Assembly (NCBI RefSeq): GCF_000188295.1
Contig: NZ_GL831112.1
Location: forward strand, 106,401-168,623
Source: Streptococcus vestibularis ATCC 49124
GTDB taxonomy: Bacteria; Bacillota; Bacilli; Lactobacillales; Streptococcaceae
Reading direction: 5' to 3'
DNA length: 62,223 bases
Position 1 is the stretch's first letter; each line of letters starts with the position of its first letter. The position numbers were made by a program, and so were the translations under genes. Below the pieces are notes generated by a model, which was not told where the DNA came from, did not search any database, and saw only the letters and a list, made by a program, of their open reading frames with translations. Below, piece by piece: positions 46,585 through 55,848 of the stretch.

Positions 46585-47607
46585 TTATTTTTTATCCCAT
46601 TCATTTTCAGAGCGCAATTCATTGGACATCATATTGAGAATAGATTCCTTGATATCAGCACCTTCATAGATAGATTTGTAGATTGCTGTTGTAATTGGCA
46701 TGTAGACGCCAAGTTCTTGGGCGATTTCGTAGGCAACCTTTGTGGTTGAAATACCTTCGATAACCATTCCCATGTTACGTTCAATGTCTTCTAGCTTTTC
46801 TCCACGACCAAGCGCATCCCCAGCACGCCAGTTACGTGAATGGATAGAAGTTCCTGTAACAATAAGGTCCCCAACCCCAGATAGACCGCTGTAAGTCAAA
46901 GGATCAGCCCCAAGTTTCACACCAAGACGAGTAATTTCCGCAAGTCCACGAGTAATAACGGCTGCCTTAGCATTGTCCCCATAACCCATACCGTGGAGGG
47001 CACCAGCACCTACCGCGATAATGTTTTTAAGAGCACCAGCTGTTTCAACACCAATCACATCTGAATTGGTGTAGAGGCGGAAGTAGTTATTACTGAAAAT
47101 GCCTTGGACATAGCGTGCCACTTCAAGATCCTTAGATGCTGCTGTAATCAAAGTGATGTCGCGAACGATAGTTTCTTCAGCGTGGCTTGGGCCAGATACG
47201 ACAACAATTTCACTACGAAGTTCCTTAGGAATCTCTTCTTCAAGGATTGTTGAAAGGCGTTCGTGTGTTCCAGGTTCCAAACCTTTGGAAGCATGCATGA
47301 CAACAACTTCGTGGTCCAAAAGTTCAGCAACTTGTTTAGCAACTAAGCGAGTAACTTTGGTCGGAACAACAAAGAGAACAGCGTCAACACTATCAAGGGC
47401 TTCAGACAGTCCCTTATAGGCTTTAATGTTTTCATCCAAAACCACATCCTTGAAGTAGCGGGTGTTGGTGTGTTTCTCGTTAATTTCATCAATTTGTTCA
47501 GGGATGTTTCCCCAAATACGGACCTCGTGTCCGTTGTCGTTGAGTACCTGAGCAAGGGCAGTTCCCCATGAACCAGGGCCCAAGACAGCGATTTTTTGTT
47601 TTTTCAT
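46585..47607 (-). CDS. gpsA: Glycerol-3-phosphate dehydrogenase [NAD(P)+]
   Basis: Reduces dihydroxyacetone phosphate to glycerol-3-phosphate for phospholipid synthesis. N-terminal Rossmann loop [17 protein letters not shown], the catalytic lysine region [20 protein letters not shown], and [13 protein letters not shown] use the ATG at 47607 (340 residues) in an ATGATG pair behind AAAGGGAG; a longer frame upstream is not supported. First gene of the gpsA-galU operon. Confidence 0.94.
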   Translation of the reverse strand: MKKQKIAVLGPGSWGTALAQVLNDNGHEVRIWGNIPEQIDEINEKHTNTRYFKDVVLDENIKAYKGLSEALDSVDAVLFVVPTKVTRLVAKQVAELLDHEVVVMHASKGLEPGTHERLSTILEEEIPKELRSEIVVVSGPSHAEETIVRDITLITAASKDLEVARYVQGIFSNNYFRLYTNSDVIGVETAGALKNIIAVGAGALHGMGYGDNAKAAVITRGLAEITRLGVKLGADPLTYSGLSGVGDLIVTGTSIHSRNWRAGDALGRGEKLEDIERNMGMVIEGISTTKVAYEIAQELGVYMPITTAIYKSIYEGADIKESILNMMSNELRSENEWDKK

Positions 47608-47725
47608 CATTAGGTCTCCCTTTAGGTCCTTTCTAACAAAGCAGAAAAAGACTATATTCTTTCTCATTATAACATAAGAAAAGCATGTTTGTCTTGTACT
47701 CTCTGTTAGGAAGGCTGATGGCCAT

Positions 47726-48286
47726 TTATCTTTTCAGCCAATTTTGGGCAATGTAGCCTCCAATGAGAGCAGCCATAAGAGTTCCGCCAATCAGGATTAA
47801 GATATGACTGCCTGTAAAGGGAACCATAACTTGATTTACATAATCTTGAGTTTTCCCTTTGGCTAGGAGCTGTGCGATATAGGCTTTGGGTGCAAGCCAC
47901 ATGGTGATAATGGGTGCTAAGTTTCCTAGGGAAAAGATCATATAGGAGAGTAGATTTAGTTTATTATTCTCATAGTTCCCTTTCTTAGCTAGAAAATCAG
48001 CGACAAAGCCAGCTAAAAAGCTAGGAAGAAAGGCTAGAACAAAGTGCCCAGAGGCAAAGAAGAAGATGGACATAAAGATACCTAGACAGGTAATCGCTCC
48101 AAATTGTTTTGTCTTTCTGATAAGCCCCAAGTAGACCCAGCCTGCAAAGATAGCCGCTAAGGCAGGCGTATGATACATATTTTTAACTTTAAAAAAGATT
48201 AAATCAATGGCAACTGCAAGGGCTAGGCAAATAAAATAGAGTAGAATAGCTAGGCTGGTTTGTTTGATGAACGTTTTTTGACGCAT
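47726..48286 (-). CDS. MptD/Trep_Strep family membrane protein (putative ECF S component)
   Basis: A 186-residue membrane protein with five to six helices, resembling the Trep_Strep (TIGR02185) family of putative S components of energy-coupling-factor transporters. The substrate is unknown, and no ECF ATPase or T component lies nearby, so it would share a module from elsewhere. Starts 8 bases after the formate/nitrite channel gene on the same strand, suggesting cotranscription. Confidence 0.75.
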   Translation of the reverse strand: MRQKTFIKQTSLAILLYFICLALAVAIDLIFFKVKNMYHTPALAAIFAGWVYLGLIRKTKQFGAITCLGIFMSIFFFASGHFVLAFLPSFLAGFVADFLAKKGNYENNKLNLLSYMIFSLGNLAPIITMWLAPKAYIAQLLAKGKTQDYVNQVMVPFTGSHILILIGGTLMAALIGGYIAQNWLKR

Positions 48287-48294
48287 GTGGTCTC

Positions 48295-49086
48295 CTAATC
48301 AATGTGAGGTGTTTTAGTTTTATTGAGCCAAGAGTATGCCAAACCAATGAAAATACCTCCGCCAATCCAGTTACCGAAGAAAACGACTATCCACTGACGT
48401 AGAATATTTGCCAAAGTGAAATTATCTACAGCGTCACGCACACCGTTGAAACCGAGCAACATGAAAGAAGCAAAGTTCGCAATCAAGTGTTCATTAATCA
48501 AAAAGACAAACATAAAGATAGCTGATAGCGCAATGAAAATTTTAGCAGATTCTTCTTTGAGGAGCATGTAGCCTAAGATGGCAATATTAACGAACATATT
48601 AGCTGTAATACCTTCTGTAAAGTTCATCCAATCTGTTTTTCTAAGCTTGGTTGAGACAGCAGTAACTAAGAAACTCTTGTCAGTCAAATGTTGGAAAGAG
48701 AAGGATTGGTTGAAGAACCAGGCCAAGATAAGGGCACCGACAAAATTAAAAAAGGTACAGTAGAGGAGGATGGTACACATCTTGCTCCATTTGATTTTAC
48801 CATAATAGGCACCACTGGTCAGGAACATCATGTTTGAAGTAGCCAACTCCCCATTGAAAATGAGAACGAAGACCAATCCGATAGCAAAGATAAAGGCAAA
48901 GACGAAGCGGGAAAGGGCTGGAATACCCGTAGCGATAACATCCGCGCCAATAATTCCTACAGCAGTTGACATGGTAAGATAAGCTCCTGCAAGCATAGAA
49001 CGCAAGGCGTAGCGCCCCAGACTTTCGTCAAAGAGAGCTTCTTTTTTAGCGCAAGCAGCGAAAACTTTTTCTTGAAATTGAGACAT
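48295..49086 (-). CDS. Formate/nitrite transporter family channel
   Basis: A 263-residue six-helix protein of the FNT family (AGAYLTMSTAVGIIGADV, MLLGFNGVRDAVDNFTLANI, FFGNWIGGGIFIGLAYSW). Formate export fits a mixed-acid fermenter, but nitrite or hydrosulfide cannot be excluded. ATG 49086 is chosen from homology at MSQFQEKVFAACAKKEALFD; the frame extends 48 codons upstream without family similarity. AGAGG precedes the start. Confidence 0.9.
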   Translation of the reverse strand: MSQFQEKVFAACAKKEALFDESLGRYALRSMLAGAYLTMSTAVGIIGADVIATGIPALSRFVFAFIFAIGLVFVLIFNGELATSNMMFLTSGAYYGKIKWSKMCTILLYCTFFNFVGALILAWFFNQSFSFQHLTDKSFLVTAVSTKLRKTDWMNFTEGITANMFVNIAILGYMLLKEESAKIFIALSAIFMFVFLINEHLIANFASFMLLGFNGVRDAVDNFTLANILRQWIVVFFGNWIGGGIFIGLAYSWLNKTKTPHID

Positions 49087-49201
49087 AGGTTTACCTCTAA
49101 AATGTGTGGCTTGGAGCATGGCAAATGCGCAAGCTCGAGTGAAAATGAATCTAAGATGACCATGAAAAAAGTCAGGACAGTTGCCCCAACTTTTCCAAGT
49201 C

Positions 49202-50452
49202 TTAGTATGAGGATGCTCCAGATGTAGCATCTGCGGCTGGAGCTACATCGCCACCGTGACCACCAGCGTCTGACGCTCCGGATGTTGCGTCGCTACCGCC
49301 ATGACTAGCTGCAGCCGGTGCAAAAGGACCGCTTCCTCCGACAAGGCGTTGACCAGTTGTTTCGAGATACCAGTCAAGCCATGGTTTAAAGTTAAAGACG
49401 ATTTCATTGATTCCTGCATAAGAACCATCATCATAGTACATAGCCTGATAGTTATGCGTATTGATAACTCCTTCAGGTGACCCTGGAACAATCGTACGAA
49501 CATATTCTTGGTTGCCGTTACGAAGGGTACCGATAACCCATTCCACATTCTTCATACGAGCTGGTGGAAGTGAACCGTGAACTGTTGATATACGGCTACC
49601 TGATTGAGGCGGTACACGTTTGGCGAACATAGTATCAGGATCTTGATGGGCGTTATTGTAGTAGAGGAACTGGTTATTATCATCGGCATAGGTCAATTCA
49701 AATGGCATAGCCTTGAGGAACATGTCAATTTGATTAACCGTCAAAATACCGTGGTCCAATTTCACGTAGGTATCACCAGATACGGCACCAGTGATTTCAG
49801 CTACTTTTTCTACCCATTCAGGATCATCAGGGTCGACCTCAGTAACAGTTGTAGCGATTGGATTGTTACAATCCAAGTCTTCAGGCTCAATTGGTTTTGG
49901 TTTTTTCAATTTAGCAACCACTCCTACATATTGGATGAAATTGTCTAAGCATTGTTCAAGGAAATTAATAGTACCTTCGTTAGTAATGTTCCCCTCAAGG
50001 TCAAAAGCTTCTTTAGCCTTTCCAAGCAAGAATTCATTACCTGGAAGTGTATAAGCATTAACACCAGGCGCTTCAAGGATTTTACGCAAATGCACTTGGG
50101 CACGTGAAGTCCCTTGATCGTAATAAGAAGCACCAACAATCATTACAGGCTTGTTTTCAAATGGGTGCACTTCGAATGAGAGCCACTCTAAAACTGATTT
50201 AAGTGCTGCAGAGATAGTGTGGTTGTGCTCAGGTGTAGCAATGATAACACCATCAGCGCGTGTAATTTTGTTATTAAGTAAGCGAAGTTGGAAACTTTCA
50301 TCCCATTTTTCATCTTGATTAAACATAGGGACTTCATCAATTTCTAAAACTTCAAGTTCAAATTTAATTTTAAAATGTCTTCTGATAAATTCGAGCAGTT
50401 TACGGTTATATGATTGATCATAATTTGCTCCAACGAGTCCAACAAATTTCAT
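49202..50452 (-). CDS. NADPH-dependent FMN reductase fused to a PAS-like domain
   Basis: 416 residues in three parts. Residues 1-180: a flavodoxin-like FMN reductase (MKFVGLVGANYDQSYNRKLL, with GVIIATPEHNHTISAALK as the FMN loop). Residues about 215-375: a domain resembling the PAS_10 fold (FELTYADDNNQFLYYNNA, GTLRNGNQEYVRTIVPG). From about 376: a Gly/Ala/Ser/Asp-rich tail with DATSGAS twice. Flavin or quinone reduction is the family role; the fusion's purpose is unknown. It follows a stand-alone paralogue after 18 bases, forming an operon. Confidence 0.82.
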   Translation of the reverse strand: MKFVGLVGANYDQSYNRKLLEFIRRHFKIKFELEVLEIDEVPMFNQDEKWDESFQLRLLNNKITRADGVIIATPEHNHTISAALKSVLEWLSFEVHPFENKPVMIVGASYYDQGTSRAQVHLRKILEAPGVNAYTLPGNEFLLGKAKEAFDLEGNITNEGTINFLEQCLDNFIQYVGVVAKLKKPKPIEPEDLDCNNPIATTVTEVDPDDPEWVEKVAEITGAVSGDTYVKLDHGILTVNQIDMFLKAMPFELTYADDNNQFLYYNNAHQDPDTMFAKRVPPQSGSRISTVHGSLPPARMKNVEWVIGTLRNGNQEYVRTIVPGSPEGVINTHNYQAMYYDDGSYAGINEIVFNFKPWLDWYLETTGQRLVGGSGPFAPAAASHGGSDATSGASDAGGHGGDVAPAADATSGASSY

Positions 50453-50470
50453 AGTTTATATTCTCCTGTC

Positions 50471-51073
50471 TTATAGGCTTTCCCAGTCGAAGTCTTCAGC
50501 TTCTTTATGTAGCAACTCTGTAGCATGTGAGAGTTTACCAGTAATTTTGACGTAGAGACGGAAGTCATCGAAAATAGCATCTAATTTTTTGATGACATCA
50601 AGGTCAACTAAATCGCCGTTGCTATCAAAAGCTTGAAGGGAATGTGAGAGCAAGAATTCGTCTGGAAGCACATTAGCTTTGATTTCTGGAGCATTCAAAA
50701 TTTGACGAAGTTGTAGCTGTGCACGAGAAGCTCCTAGGGTTCCATAAGATGCCCCTGTAATCATAACAGGCTTATTCAAAAGAGGGAAAACACCGTATGA
50801 GAGCCAGGCCAAAGCATTCATGAGAACAGCCGGAATTGAGTGGTCATACTCAGGTGTTCCAATGATGACACCATCAGCTTCATCGATTTTTTTAGCGATT
50901 TCTAGTGCACTTTCTGGCAATTGCTTATTGGCAGGTTTGTTAAAGACAGGAAGATCTCTGATTTCTACAAGTTCAATTTCTGCCTTATCTGCAAAATGCT
51001 TCTGAATATATTGCAATAATTGTCTATTAGTTGAACGTTTTGAATTCGTACCAACAAGTCCGATGAATTTCAT
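50471..51073 (-). CDS. NADPH-dependent FMN reductase
   Basis: A 200-residue flavodoxin-like oxidoreductase, paralogous to the N-terminal half of the next gene (MKFIGLVGTNSKRSTNRQLL; GVIIGTPEYDHSIPAVLMNA; GASYGTLGASRAQLQLRQIL). ATG 51073 follows AGGAGAA. It probably reduces flavins, quinones or azo compounds with NADPH. Tandem duplication is evident from the shared sequence. Confidence 0.88.
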   Translation of the reverse strand: MKFIGLVGTNSKRSTNRQLLQYIQKHFADKAEIELVEIRDLPVFNKPANKQLPESALEIAKKIDEADGVIIGTPEYDHSIPAVLMNALAWLSYGVFPLLNKPVMITGASYGTLGASRAQLQLRQILNAPEIKANVLPDEFLLSHSLQAFDSNGDLVDLDVIKKLDAIFDDFRLYVKITGKLSHATELLHKEAEDFDWESL

Positions 51074-51287
51074 GACAATTCTCCTTAAAAGTATTATATC
51101 TAGTATCATGTTAGCGTTTTCCTAGGCAAAAGTCAATCTTCGTTTGATGAGAATACGATTAGACTATTACTTTTGTCATCTTATTTCGAATAGATTATAA
51201 TAGGATAGATTTAAGAAATATTCTTCTTAAATTCAGTGTAGCTGATTTTACAAGAATTAGTTAACTGATGTATTGAAAGGAAAAATA

Positions 51288-51734
51288 ATGACTAAAATTC
51301 GTGGATTTGAACTTGTATCAACCTATAACAATCAGGACTTACTTCCAAAGCGGGAGACTGCCCATGCGGCTGGCTATGATTTAAAGGTTGCGGAGAATAC
51401 TGTAATTGCTCCTGGGGAAATTGTTCTCGTACCAACAGGTGTTAAGGCTTACATGCAACCTGGTGAGGTTCTCTATCTCTATGACCGTTCCTCTAACCCT
51501 CGTAAAAAAGGTCTGGTCTTAATCAACTCAGTTGGAGTTATTGATGGCGATTACTATGGAAATCCTGGGAATGAAGGTCACATCTTCGCCCAGATGAAAA
51601 ATATTACTAATCAGCCCGTGACTCTTGAAGTTGGCGAACGCATGGTTCAGGCTGTCTTCGCACCTTTCTTAATCGCAGATGGGGACGAAGCAGATGGCGT
51701 TCGAACTGGTGGGTTCGGGTCAACTGGAAAATAG
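51288..51734 (+). CDS. dut: dUTP diphosphatase (trimeric type)
   Basis: Hydrolyses dUTP to dUMP, keeping uracil out of DNA. 148 residues with motifs AHAAGYDLKVAE (1), YDRSSNPRKKGLVLINSVG (2), VIDGDYYGNPGNEGH (3) and C-terminal RTGGFGSTGK (5). The second motif RSSNPRKKG is a variant of the usual RSS-L/M-A form. The start is the ATG behind GAAAGG. dut-radA order is conserved in streptococci. Confidence 0.93.
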   Translation: MTKIRGFELVSTYNNQDLLPKRETAHAAGYDLKVAENTVIAPGEIVLVPTGVKAYMQPGEVLYLYDRSSNPRKKGLVLINSVGVIDGDYYGNPGNEGHIFAQMKNITNQPVTLEVGERMVQAVFAPFLIADGDEADGVRTGGFGSTGK

Positions 51735-51909
51735 AAGAAATTTGCGGCCGGCTTGCTGGTTATATCTTCTCGTATCTTTGAGAAGCATAGGGCTTATTGC
51801 TTAACCAATCTGGATTTAAAAGAGTTTTTCTAGAGAAATGGTATTAAAAGCTAGAGCTTATAGGGGTAGATGGCAATGTCTGAGTTTATCATGAAAGGAA
51901 AGGATTAGA
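51735..51909 (+). other. dut-radA intergenic region
   Basis: 175 bases without a gene. No TACGAATA cin-box is visible, although radA is a late competence gene in other streptococci. No clear terminator after dut. A ribosome site AAAGGAAAGG ends 6 bases before the proposed radA start. Confidence 0.5.
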
Positions 51910-53274
51910 ATCATAGCTAAGAAAAAATCAACTTTTGTTTGTAGAGAATGTGGCTACAATTCACCCAAATATCTAGGACGCTGTCCCAATTGTTCTTCTT
52001 GGTCCTCTTTTGAGGAAGAAGTTGAGGTGCAGGAGGTTAAAAATGCCCGTGTCAGTTTGACGGGTGAAAAGTCCAAACCTACTAAGTTAAAAGAAGTCTC
52101 TTCAATTAACTACGCCCGCATAAAAACTGATATGGACGAGTTTAACCGTGTTTTAGGTGGCGGTGTGGTTCCGGGGAGTTTGGTCCTTATTGGAGGAGAT
52201 CCAGGAATAGGGAAATCCACCCTTCTCTTACAAGTGTCAACACAGCTGGCTAACAAGGGAACGGTCCTCTATGTTTCTGGGGAAGAATCGGCCGAGCAAA
52301 TCAAATTGCGGAGTGAACGTTTAGGTGATATTGATAACGAATTTTATCTGTATGCTGAGACCAATATGCAAGCCGTCCGTAGCCAAGTCGAGGCTATCAA
52401 ACCCGATTTCCTTATTATCGACTCAATTCAGACCATCATGAGCCCAGAGATTTCTGGCGTTCAAGGATCTGTTTCCCAGGTTCGTGAAGTAACTGCCGAA
52501 CTCATGCAGATTGCCAAAACCAATAACATTGCCACTTTTATTGTTGGGCATGTGACCAAGGAGGGACAGCTGGCTGGACCACGTATGTTGGAGCACATGG
52601 TGGATACGGTGCTCTATTTTGAGGGGGAACGTCATCATACCTTCCGTATTCTGCGAGCAGTTAAAAACCGTTTTGGTTCAACCAATGAAATTGGGATTTT
52701 TGAAATGCAGTCAGGTGGTCTGGTCGAGGTACTAAACCCTAGCCAAGTTTTCTTAGAAGAACGCCTAGACGGTGCCACAGGTTCTGCCATTGTTGTCACA
52801 ATGGAGGGGAGTCGACCTATCCTAGCTGAGGTTCAAGCTTTGGTGACACCGACCGTCTTTGGTAATGCAAAGCGGACAACGACGGGACTGGACTTTAACC
52901 GTGTCAGCCTTATCATGGCTGTCTTAGAGAAACGTTGCGGCCTTCTTCTCCAAAATCAAGATGCCTATCTCAAATCAGCTGGTGGTGTCAAGTTGGACGA
53001 GCCAGCTATTGACCTTGCAGTTGCTGTTGCTATCTCCTCTAGTTACAAGGAGCTTCCAACCAATCCACAAGAAGCCTTTATAGGAGAAATTGGCTTGACC
53101 GGAGAGATTCGTCGTGTGACTCGTATTGAGCAGCGTATCAATGAAGCCGCTAAACTAGGTTTTACTAAGATTTATGCTCCTAAAAATTCGCTTCATGGCA
53201 TGAAGATTCCAGAAGGTATACAGGTCATTGGGGTCACGACGGTAGGAGAAGTACTCAAAAAAGTTTTTTCTTAA
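51910..53274 (+). CDS. radA: DNA repair/branch-migration protein RadA, apparent ATC start
   Basis: A RecA-like helicase that extends D-loops in recombination and transformation. With an ATC start it has 454 residues beginning [17 protein letters not shown]. The zinc finger uses Cys 11, 14, 25 and 28, Walker [11 protein letters not shown] lies near 96, the RadA motif KNRFGSTNE near 252, and a Lon-like C-terminal domain follows. The first ATG (52109-type, 52027 by GTG/ATG choice) would remove the zinc finger. AAAGGAAAGG sits 6 bases before ATC, and no ATG, GTG or TTG lies between there and the in-frame TGA at 51889. Confidence 0.9.
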   Translation: MIAKKKSTFVCRECGYNSPKYLGRCPNCSSWSSFEEEVEVQEVKNARVSLTGEKSKPTKLKEVSSINYARIKTDMDEFNRVLGGGVVPGSLVLIGGDPGIGKSTLLLQVSTQLANKGTVLYVSGEESAEQIKLRSERLGDIDNEFYLYAETNMQAVRSQVEAIKPDFLIIDSIQTIMSPEISGVQGSVSQVREVTAELMQIAKTNNIATFIVGHVTKEGQLAGPRMLEHMVDTVLYFEGERHHTFRILRAVKNRFGSTNEIGIFEMQSGGLVEVLNPSQVFLEERLDGATGSAIVVTMEGSRPILAEVQALVTPTVFGNAKRTTTGLDFNRVSLIMAVLEKRCGLLLQNQDAYLKSAGGVKLDEPAIDLAVAVAISSSYKELPTNPQEAFIGEIGLTGEIRRVTRIEQRINEAAKLGFTKIYAPKNSLHGMKIPEGIQVIGVTTVGEVLKKVFS

Positions 53275-53295
53275 GATAACAAAAAATCCGCTTTT

Positions 53296-53334
53296 TTGGA
53301 AACGTTTGCAAAAGTATACCTCCAATGCTATACT
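53296..53334 (+). promoter_or_regulatory. Promoter with perfect cre site
   Basis: TTGGAAACGTTTGCA (53296-53310) matches all positions of the cre consensus WTGNAANCGNWNNCW and overlaps -35 TTGCAA (53306-53311). After 17 bases comes an extended -10, TGC-TATACT (53329-53334). CcpA repression during growth on good sugars is inferred. Confidence 0.75.
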
Positions 53335-53361
53335 TTTCATAAGGATAGGGAGGTATTTATT

Positions 53362-54057
53362 ATGCAATTTTTCACAGACAGCAACATGCAATTCCCTTTA
53401 GTAGAGTTGTCTCTTAATCAAGGTGAAACAGTCTTTATCCAGCGTGGTAGTATGGTATATCACACACCAAATGTGACACTGAGTACCAAATTAAATGCCA
53501 GTGGATCAGGTCTAGGTCGCTTTGTAAAAGCCGTTGGGCGTTCAATGGTTTCGGGTGAAAGTAGCTTTATTACTCAGGTTATCTCACAGTCCAATAACGG
53601 TTATATAGCCTTGGCCCCTGATTCTCCAGGTCAAGTGATTCCACTTTATTTAGGTGAAAAACAGTACCGACTAAACGACGGTGCCTTTCTAGCACTTGAT
53701 GGCACAGCTTACTATACAATGGAGCTCCAGTCTGTTGGTAAGGCTCTTTTTGGTGGTCAGGGTGGTTTCTTCGTCATGACGACTCAAGGCCAAGGAACCC
53801 TCTTGGCAAATGCCTACGGTTCTATTAAAAAAATTGAGCTAAACAATCAAGAAGTGACTATTGATAATGCTCATGTCGTTGCCTGGAGTCAGACACTTGA
53901 TTATAATATTCACTTGGAAAATGGTTTCTGGCAGTCTATTGGGACAGGAGAGGGTGTTGTTAATACCTTTAGAGGAACAGGTGAAATTTATGTTCAAAGT
54001 CTCAATCTTCAAACCTTTGCAGGCTTGCTTAATAGATACTTGCCAAAACGTTCATAA
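53362..54057 (+). CDS. AIM24/TIGR00266 family protein
   Basis: A 231-residue all-beta protein of the AIM24-like family (TrpRNA-binding-protein-like fold): ETVFIQRGSMVYHTPNVTLS, then LFGGQGGFFVMTTQGQGTLL and VDNAHVVAWSQTLDYNI-like C-terminal strands. Biochemical function is unknown. ATG 53362 lies 11 bases after GGGAGG; the frame extends upstream only through the promoter. Monocistronic, with a cre-controlled promoter and a strong terminator. Confidence 0.85.
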   Translation: MQFFTDSNMQFPLVELSLNQGETVFIQRGSMVYHTPNVTLSTKLNASGSGLGRFVKAVGRSMVSGESSFITQVISQSNNGYIALAPDSPGQVIPLYLGEKQYRLNDGAFLALDGTAYYTMELQSVGKALFGGQGGFFVMTTQGQGTLLANAYGSIKKIELNNQEVTIDNAHVVAWSQTLDYNIHLENGFWQSIGTGEGVVNTFRGTGEIYVQSLNLQTFAGLLNRYLPKRS

Positions 54058-54066
54058 TATGAATTG

Positions 54067-54105
54067 AAGGAGAATGGATGCTAACAAGCATCCATTCTCC
54101 TTTTT
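54067..54105 (+). terminator. Terminator with long perfect stem
   Basis: AAGGAGAATGGATGC and GCATCCATTCTCCTT pair over 15 bases, loop of 6, then TTT. One of the strongest hairpins in the window. Confidence 0.92.
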
Positions 54106-54207
54106 ATGTTGCGAACTCAATAGCTGACAAGTTAAGAAAAAGATGATAAGATAGTGTATAAATAATTTGATAGTCAAATTATTTTCTTCATTAGAAAGTG
54201 AGTTATT

Positions 54208-54705
54208 ATGTCTTATTTTGAAAACTTTCTCAATGCCAACAAAGCCTATGTTGACCTCCACGGGACAGCCCATCTTCCCTTGAAACCAAAGACTAAGGTG
54301 GCTATTGTGACTTGTATGGATTCACGCCTTCACGTTGCCCAGGCCTTGGGGTTGGCCCTAGGTGACGCTCATATTTTACGTAATGCGGGTGGTCGTGTGA
54401 CGGAAGATATGATTCGTTCTTTGGTCATTTCTCAACAGCAGATGGGGACACGAGAAATTGTAGTTCTCCACCATACAGATTGTGGTGCTCAGACCTTTAA
54501 GAACGATGAGTTTACCGCCTATCTCAATAAAGAACTTGGTGTTGATGTTTCTGATCAAGATTTTCTTCCATTCACAGATGTAGAAGAGAGTGTTCGTGAA
54601 GATATGGCTATTCTTCGTCAGTCACCGCTTATTCCTGAGGATGTTATCATCTCCGGTGCGGTTTATGATGTAGATACTGGTCGAATGACTCAGGTCCTCC
54701 CTTAA
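54208..54705 (+). CDS. Beta-class carbonic anhydrase
   Basis: Interconverts CO2 and bicarbonate, which feeds carboxylation reactions. Zinc ligands are in CMDSRLHVAQ (Cys, with Asp-Arg pair) and HHTDCGAQTF (His, Cys). 165 residues, a short single-domain form common in streptococci. It likely supports growth at low CO2. Own promoter region and terminator. Confidence 0.93.
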   Translation: MSYFENFLNANKAYVDLHGTAHLPLKPKTKVAIVTCMDSRLHVAQALGLALGDAHILRNAGGRVTEDMIRSLVISQQQMGTREIVVLHHTDCGAQTFKNDEFTAYLNKELGVDVSDQDFLPFTDVEESVREDMAILRQSPLIPEDVIISGAVYDVDTGRMTQVLP

Positions 54706-54717
54706 TATCGAAAAATT

Positions 54718-54743
54718 GAGCAGGCGTGATTGCCTGCTTTTTT
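54718..54743 (+). terminator. Carbonic anhydrase terminator
   Basis: GAGCAGGC-loop-GCCTGCTTTTTT. Confidence 0.88.
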
Positions 54744-54753
54744 ATAATTCAAT

Positions 54754-54788
54754 GAAAAAAACTCAGCACACAATATAAATGCTGAGTT
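54754..54788 (-). terminator. Terminator of DUF3397 gene
   Basis: On the minus strand AACTCAGCA pairs with TGCTGAGTT and runs into T. Confidence 0.8.
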
Positions 54789-54798
54789 AATCTAGTTT

Positions 54799-55152
54799 TT
54801 AAGAAACGATAAAAATGAGAATCACGGTCCCCAAATAGAAAAGACTAGTGATAAAAAAGCTTATACGCCAGAACAACTTAAGAAAACGTTTAAGCTTGAA
54901 AGATTGTGCTTTTCTTAGCATCTGAATCGTGATAATGATAGCCACCAAGGATAATAAGATGGTGATGTAAGGCAAAAAACTATGGGTAAAGAAACGGGCT
55001 GATACAGCAACCACTTCAATAAAATAAAGTGGGAAGGTAAGGTCAGCGAAATTAAGCCCGAGATATTTTAAACTGAAGAAGCGGTGGATAATAAAAGCAA
55101 AGATAGGTGTTAAAATCAAAAATGCTATAGCAAAGAATTTATATAGAATCAT
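54799..55152 (-). CDS. DUF3397 family membrane protein
   Basis: A 117-residue protein with four predicted helices (FFAIAFLILTPIFAFIIHRF; FIEVVAVSARFFTHSFLPY; ILLSLVAIIITIQMLR; ISFFITSLFYLGTVILIFIV). It is of the DUF3397 type, often found near rplK-rplA in streptococci. Function unknown. Divergent from rplK. Confidence 0.82.
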   Translation of the reverse strand: MILYKFFAIAFLILTPIFAFIIHRFFSLKYLGLNFADLTFPLYFIEVVAVSARFFTHSFLPYITILLSLVAIIITIQMLRKAQSFKLKRFLKLFWRISFFITSLFYLGTVILIFIVS

Positions 55153-55214
55153 AAGTCTATTTTACCTCGAAAAGGCCTTTATGTAAATTTTTTCCTAAAC
55201 TTAATAAGAAATTC

Positions 55215-55242
55215 TTGCATCTAAAAAGAATTTCTGTATAAT
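55215..55242 (+). promoter_or_regulatory. rplKA promoter
   Basis: -35 TTGCAT (55215-55220), 16-base spacer, -10 TATAAT (55237-55242). Confidence 0.7.
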
Positions 55243-55265
55243 AGATAGGGTATGTAAAAACATAC

Positions 55266-55303
55266 TTGTGGGAGGTAACAAAACTTACTTACCGCCAAAA
55301 CCA
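55266..55303 (+). promoter_or_regulatory. Structured rplK leader, possible L1 site
   Basis: GTGG-GA-GGTAA and TTACC-GCCAAAA-CCAC can form a stem with an asymmetric internal loop just upstream of the rplK ribosome site. Ribosomal protein L1 is known to repress its own operon by binding the leader mRNA; this hairpin is a candidate only. Confidence 0.4.
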
Positions 55304-55323
55304 CAATAGGAGGAAATTACAAA

Positions 55324-55749
55324 ATGGCTAAAAAAGTCGAAAACATCGTAAAACTTCAGATTCCTGCTGGTAAAGCGACTCCAGCTCCACCAGTTGGACC
55401 AGCTCTTGGTCAAGCCGGAATCAACATCATGGGATTCACTAAAGAGTTTAACGCTCGTACAGCTGATCAAGCTGGTATGATTATCCCAGTTGTTATCTCT
55501 GTGTATGAAGATAAATCATTTGATTTCATCACTAAAACACCACCAGCTGCTGTTCTTTTGAAAAAAGCTGCAGGTGTTGAAAAAGGTTCAGGTACTCCAA
55601 ACTCAGTTAAAGTTGCTTCAGTAACTCGTGCACAAGTACAAGAAATTGCTGAAACTAAAATGCCTGACTTGAACGCTGCAAACATCGAATCAGCTATGCG
55701 TATGATCGAAGGTACTGCACGTTCAATGGGATTCACTGTTACTGACTAA
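55324..55749 (+). CDS. rplK: 50S ribosomal protein L11
   Basis: Forms the GTPase-associated centre with 23S rRNA. 141 residues, starting [20 protein letters not shown], with the proline-rich [17 protein letters not shown] and the C-terminal rRNA-binding [16 protein letters not shown] precedes the ATG. First gene of rplK-rplA. Confidence 0.98.
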   Translation: MAKKVENIVKLQIPAGKATPAPPVGPALGQAGINIMGFTKEFNARTADQAGMIIPVVISVYEDKSFDFITKTPPAAVLLKKAAGVEKGSGTPNSVKVASVTRAQVQEIAETKMPDLNAANIESAMRMIEGTARSMGFTVTD

Positions 55750-55848
55750 TTCAGTTAACAAGAAAACCACAGACGTCGTCTCACTTCGCTGAGTGACGTG
55801 GAAGATGAAAGTCGTTATGACCACATTACACAAGGAGAAATAATTAAC

